NCBI GenBank assembly: GCA_025330725.1
Contig: JAIWND010000014.1
Coordinates: 310,001-374,000, forward strand
Length of the DNA stretch: 64,000 nt
Source: Chlamydoabsidia padenii
Taxonomy: Eukaryota; Mucoromycota; Mucoromycetes; Mucorales; Cunninghamellaceae
Reading direction: 5' to 3'
The position numbers and the translations under genes are program-made. Shown here one piece after another: positions 61,496-64,000 of this stretch (within the stretch, counting starts at the first letter, position 1; every line of letters begins with the position of its first letter). The notes under the pieces were generated by a model. The model was not told the DNA's origin. It saw only the letters and a list, made by a program, of their open reading frames with translations, and made no database searches.

Positions 61496-63026
61496 TTAAG
61501 GTAAAGGAGGAGGAGAGGGACCTGGTTTTTCATCCCGGTTGATGACAGCCACCAAGACACTGATATCGTCAGCTTTTCCACCCTATTTAAAGAGAAGGTG
61601 AGTATTCATCAATATGGTCATTATGATTTTTGTGGTTACCTGATAATAAAGACCTTCATGCATGGCTCTGACTTGGAATGGTGAGGTCGGATTGTCAGGA
61701 TCTTCACTAACCACTTTAGCACGGAAGGCCAGAGCGTCAGATATAGCTTGAATAGGTGGACAAGATGGATCGGATTGTTGTTGTTGTTCCATACAATGTT
61801 GTACTTCTTCCATGATTTCATCATCATATAGATTATCGAATAAGCCGTCGGATGCCAAGATCATGATATCACCCTCTTCTACCTTGATCGTGAATTGCTA
61901 TTTTTACACAACCAAGTTAATGACGCTGTTTTGTACTCCCCCACCCACTACTCCATGTTTATTTTACCTGTGCATCCATTGGCGAGTCAAATGACGCTGT
62001 TCCCAGCTGGTAAGGAAAGTTAAAGGAATGTTGTTGTTCTTCCGATCGAAAGATATAATTGTTGCGTCGGATGACTGATATTCCACAATCACCTAGATTA
62101 GCCACTCTTAATTCATCTTGACATAGAACGACAATGCATGCAGTGGTAGAGCCTACAATACCCTATAATGTTAAACAAAAAAAAAAAAAAAAAAGTGGGT
62201 GAATAAAAACAAATCTGTACAAGACTAAAAAAAAGTTATTTTCTACCAAAAAGTATTAAATTTTTCCCAAAATGCATTGTTCCCCTCCCCCCTCCTTTTT
62301 TTTTTAATTCTCTAGTACTTACTTCGTTTTGGGCATCTAGAGTGGTAAGGTGGTAGGCATTTTCCATAATATCCACAGGATTTGGGTTAGTTTGAGGAAT
62401 ATGATGAGGTCGGACATTGCTTTTGATTCGATCCAATTCCAATTGTGCGTAATGCATGAGTTTTCGGGAGTAAAGCGCTGGATTGGCACCTAATAATAAC
62501 AACAACAATAATAATCAGTGTCCTCCAGTCATATCACTCCACATTATGTTTTTTCATTACCTTTATGAGTCCTCCAACCTAATTCAAATGAATATAATAA
62601 AGTTAACAAGATACCGACCCGATCCAACCTTTTATTTGAGTACTTACCACCCACACCATCACTAACACCCATAGAGTCGTTTCGTAAAAAGTAAGCGTCG
62701 TCACCTACTTGGACACTAGTGTATATCCCTTCTTGACCCGTTTCGTCCAAAGCCTTGCCCGCCTTGGCATAACCAGATACCCCGTATTTCAAAGTATAGT
62801 TCGGAGCAGGTGAATGTATCGCAGGGTCAAAAAAGTCAACCATCGTCAGGTGGGACCGTGCTTTTTCTTGTTGGGGCATGGCCGCTGCCGAATAGTAATC
62901 ATGTCGTTGAATAATCCGGTTTCTGGTTCGTCCCAGGAGTATACCTTGATTAAAGCGACAACAACCCAGGGTAGTTAAGCGACGACAGGTGCTAGAAAGA
63001 AGGAGACGTGGGACATGGTTAAGCAT
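61496..63026 (-). CDS. PTC7: PP2C-family protein phosphatase, PTC7 type (mitochondrial)
   Basis: Exons 62648-63026, 62561-62578, 62323-62489, 61968-62162, 61640-61897 and 61496-61582 give 367 residues. Metal-binding and core motifs are in order: VGDDAYFL, GVSDGVGGW (the metal Asp, split by an intron), GSTTACIVVL, ANLGDCG, LASDGLFDN and ADDISVLVAV near the C-terminus. The N-terminus (first 43 residues) is rich in Arg, Leu and Ser and lacks acidic residues, like a mitochondrial presequence. Yeast Ptc7 dephosphorylates Coq7 to activate coenzyme Q synthesis; this is the probable role. Exon 2 is a micro-exon of 18 nt. The tail after the last core motif is Pro-rich and short. The gene is divergent from the coiled-coil gene. 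Confidence 0.93.
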
Positions 63027-63417
63027 GGAGGTTATATAATATGTACAAATGTGGGGGAGTGAGGATTATGTATGTAGTAGTAATAGGGAGAATAAATGAC
63101 AAAGACAAAAAAAAAAAAAAAGAAGAAGAAGAGGAAGAAGAGGAAAAAAAAAAGTGAGAGAAGGGTTTATGGTGGGTGGGTGAGGGAAAAGGAGCTAAGA
63201 AAGGGGGAAAAGGAGGGTAAAAAAGAAAGAATCAAGTTTTGTCCGAATGACTGGTACACCCGGAGGGAAGAAAAAAAATAATTCACATCCCGACATTGGC
63301 TGATGCCAAAATGAGCAATAGCCTCGTGCCCCTTTTATATTTCTTCAAATTGAAACATCTCTTGTTCTTTTTTTCTCTTTCACGCTTCTTCCTCCATTCA
63401 CTTTTTATTTGTTCAGT
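63027..63417. other. divergent promoter region PTC7/coiled-coil gene
   Basis: 391 bp containing A/GA-rich runs and one one-mismatch element, TTCACATCCCGAC at 63282-63294, 125 bp before ATG 63418 and 256 bp before the PTC7 ATG. A CT-rich leader (TTCTTTTTTTCTC...) precedes 63418. Confidence 0.55.
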
Positions 63418-64000
63418 ATGACTTTAACTACTGAAATAACTTCTTCTTCGTCTTTATCATCTTCCTCTCACAAATCACATTACCTTCCTTCTCAACATCT
63501 CTCACCTCCATCCTCAACCTCAATATCGTCTCTACCAGATTCCTCTCTCGCTACATCCTCAAGATTCAGTGTCAATTCTAACCTGATGAACTACTCTATA
63601 CCCAAGAATGTAAGTAACATGAAAAGAAAAAGAGGTGGAATGTGGTTTACTAATGCTTTGGTATATATAATATAGGATCAAATTGTAGAAAAAACGACGA
63701 CACACACCTTTGCTGACCGACGTGAAATCCAACAAGGCAACAGTGATACTCGAACACGACAATTAGAAGCACAAATAGAAGCGTTAACATTATCCAATGT
63801 CAGGTTACAAAGGTCTAATAGGTTACTCAAGGTGGATACGGATAACTTGATCGAACAAAAGACTCAGCCGCTACAAAGTACGATCCGGGAATTAACCTTT
63901 AACAATGTCCAACTACAACGCACAACACGACTATTACAACAAGATCTCAAAGAAAAAACTGATCGATTGAACCAATTCCAAACTGATCAAGTCTTGGCGA
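63418..64000 (+). CDS. coiled-coil protein, 5' part (runs off the window)
   Basis: Exon 1 63418-63609 and exon 2 63676 to the window end, in one frame, 172 codons visible. The first 64 residues are Ser-rich (about 40 percent) and probably disordered. From about residue 85 a continuous coiled coil begins (RQLEAQIEALTLSNVRLQRS, LLKVDTDNL, IRELTFNNVQLQRTTRLLQQ). Two segments, LSNVRLQRSNRLL and FNNVQLQRTTRLL, look like an internal duplication about 39 residues apart. Family not recognised; an N-terminal coiled coil after a Ser-rich leader would fit a shugoshin-like or structural protein, but nothing seen here decides it. Confidence 0.75.

Overview
This window is a chromosomal segment of a filamentous, early-diverging fungus, most likely Mucoromycota (Mucorales-like). 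The genes are AT-rich and rich in short introns (about 45-80 nt) with CTAAC-type branch points. They have CT-rich leaders, and products are of fungal type (LEU5, YAK1, MET30, PTC7). A complete cytoplasmic dynein heavy chain and a minor-spliceosome (U12-type) intron exclude budding and fission yeasts and fit early-diverging filamentous fungi. The species cannot be named from this sequence.

Layout. 0.4-8.5 kb: CKS1, an unrecognised 494-residue protein, DNA polymerase delta subunit 2 (minus strand) and the DYRK kinase YAK1. 8.6-12.3 kb (minus): a CYS3-like bZIP factor and, 0.8 kb away, a MET30/SCON2-type F-box/WD40 protein, which look like regulator and regulated factor of sulfur metabolism. 13-18.7 kb: LEU5-like mitochondrial carrier, ribosomal stalk protein P2, a PHO85/CDK5-type kinase with a PCTAIRE signature and an AT-AC intron, and a small ankyrin protein. 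19.06 kb: an intron-containing tRNA-Leu(TAA), followed by about 4 kb without genes, filled with decayed repeats. 23.1-33.4 kb: lipid genes, namely PX/PH phospholipase D, a glycerol-3-phosphate acyltransferase and a sterol O-acyltransferase. 33.6-34.8 kb: proteasome subunit beta-7 (PRE4/PSMB4). 35.1-50.2 kb (minus): a 15-exon dynein heavy chain of about 4703 residues. 50.9-52.8 kb: a decayed gene and a small hypothetical ORF. 53.2-58.7 kb: a paladin homologue with three tandem phosphatase-like modules. 59-61.4 kb: a Tc1/mariner relic and decayed sequence. 61.5-63 kb (minus): PTC7-type PP2C. 63.4 kb to the edge: the 5' part of a coiled-coil gene.

I reconstructed exons by hand from splice signals, reading frame and family similarity. 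Every multi-exon model gives an uninterrupted frame of whole codons.

The main unexpected signal is a short promoter element, TTCAAA-NN-CCG(A/C), found in either orientation about 65-255 bp before the start codon. Eleven of the 17 recognisable intact gene starts have an exact match and the other six have a one-mismatch version. It is also present in a three-copy intergenic repeat and in front of the decayed gene. I do not know a described fungal element of this form. It resembles a CHR site (TTTGAA) fused to a CGG/E2F-like half site.
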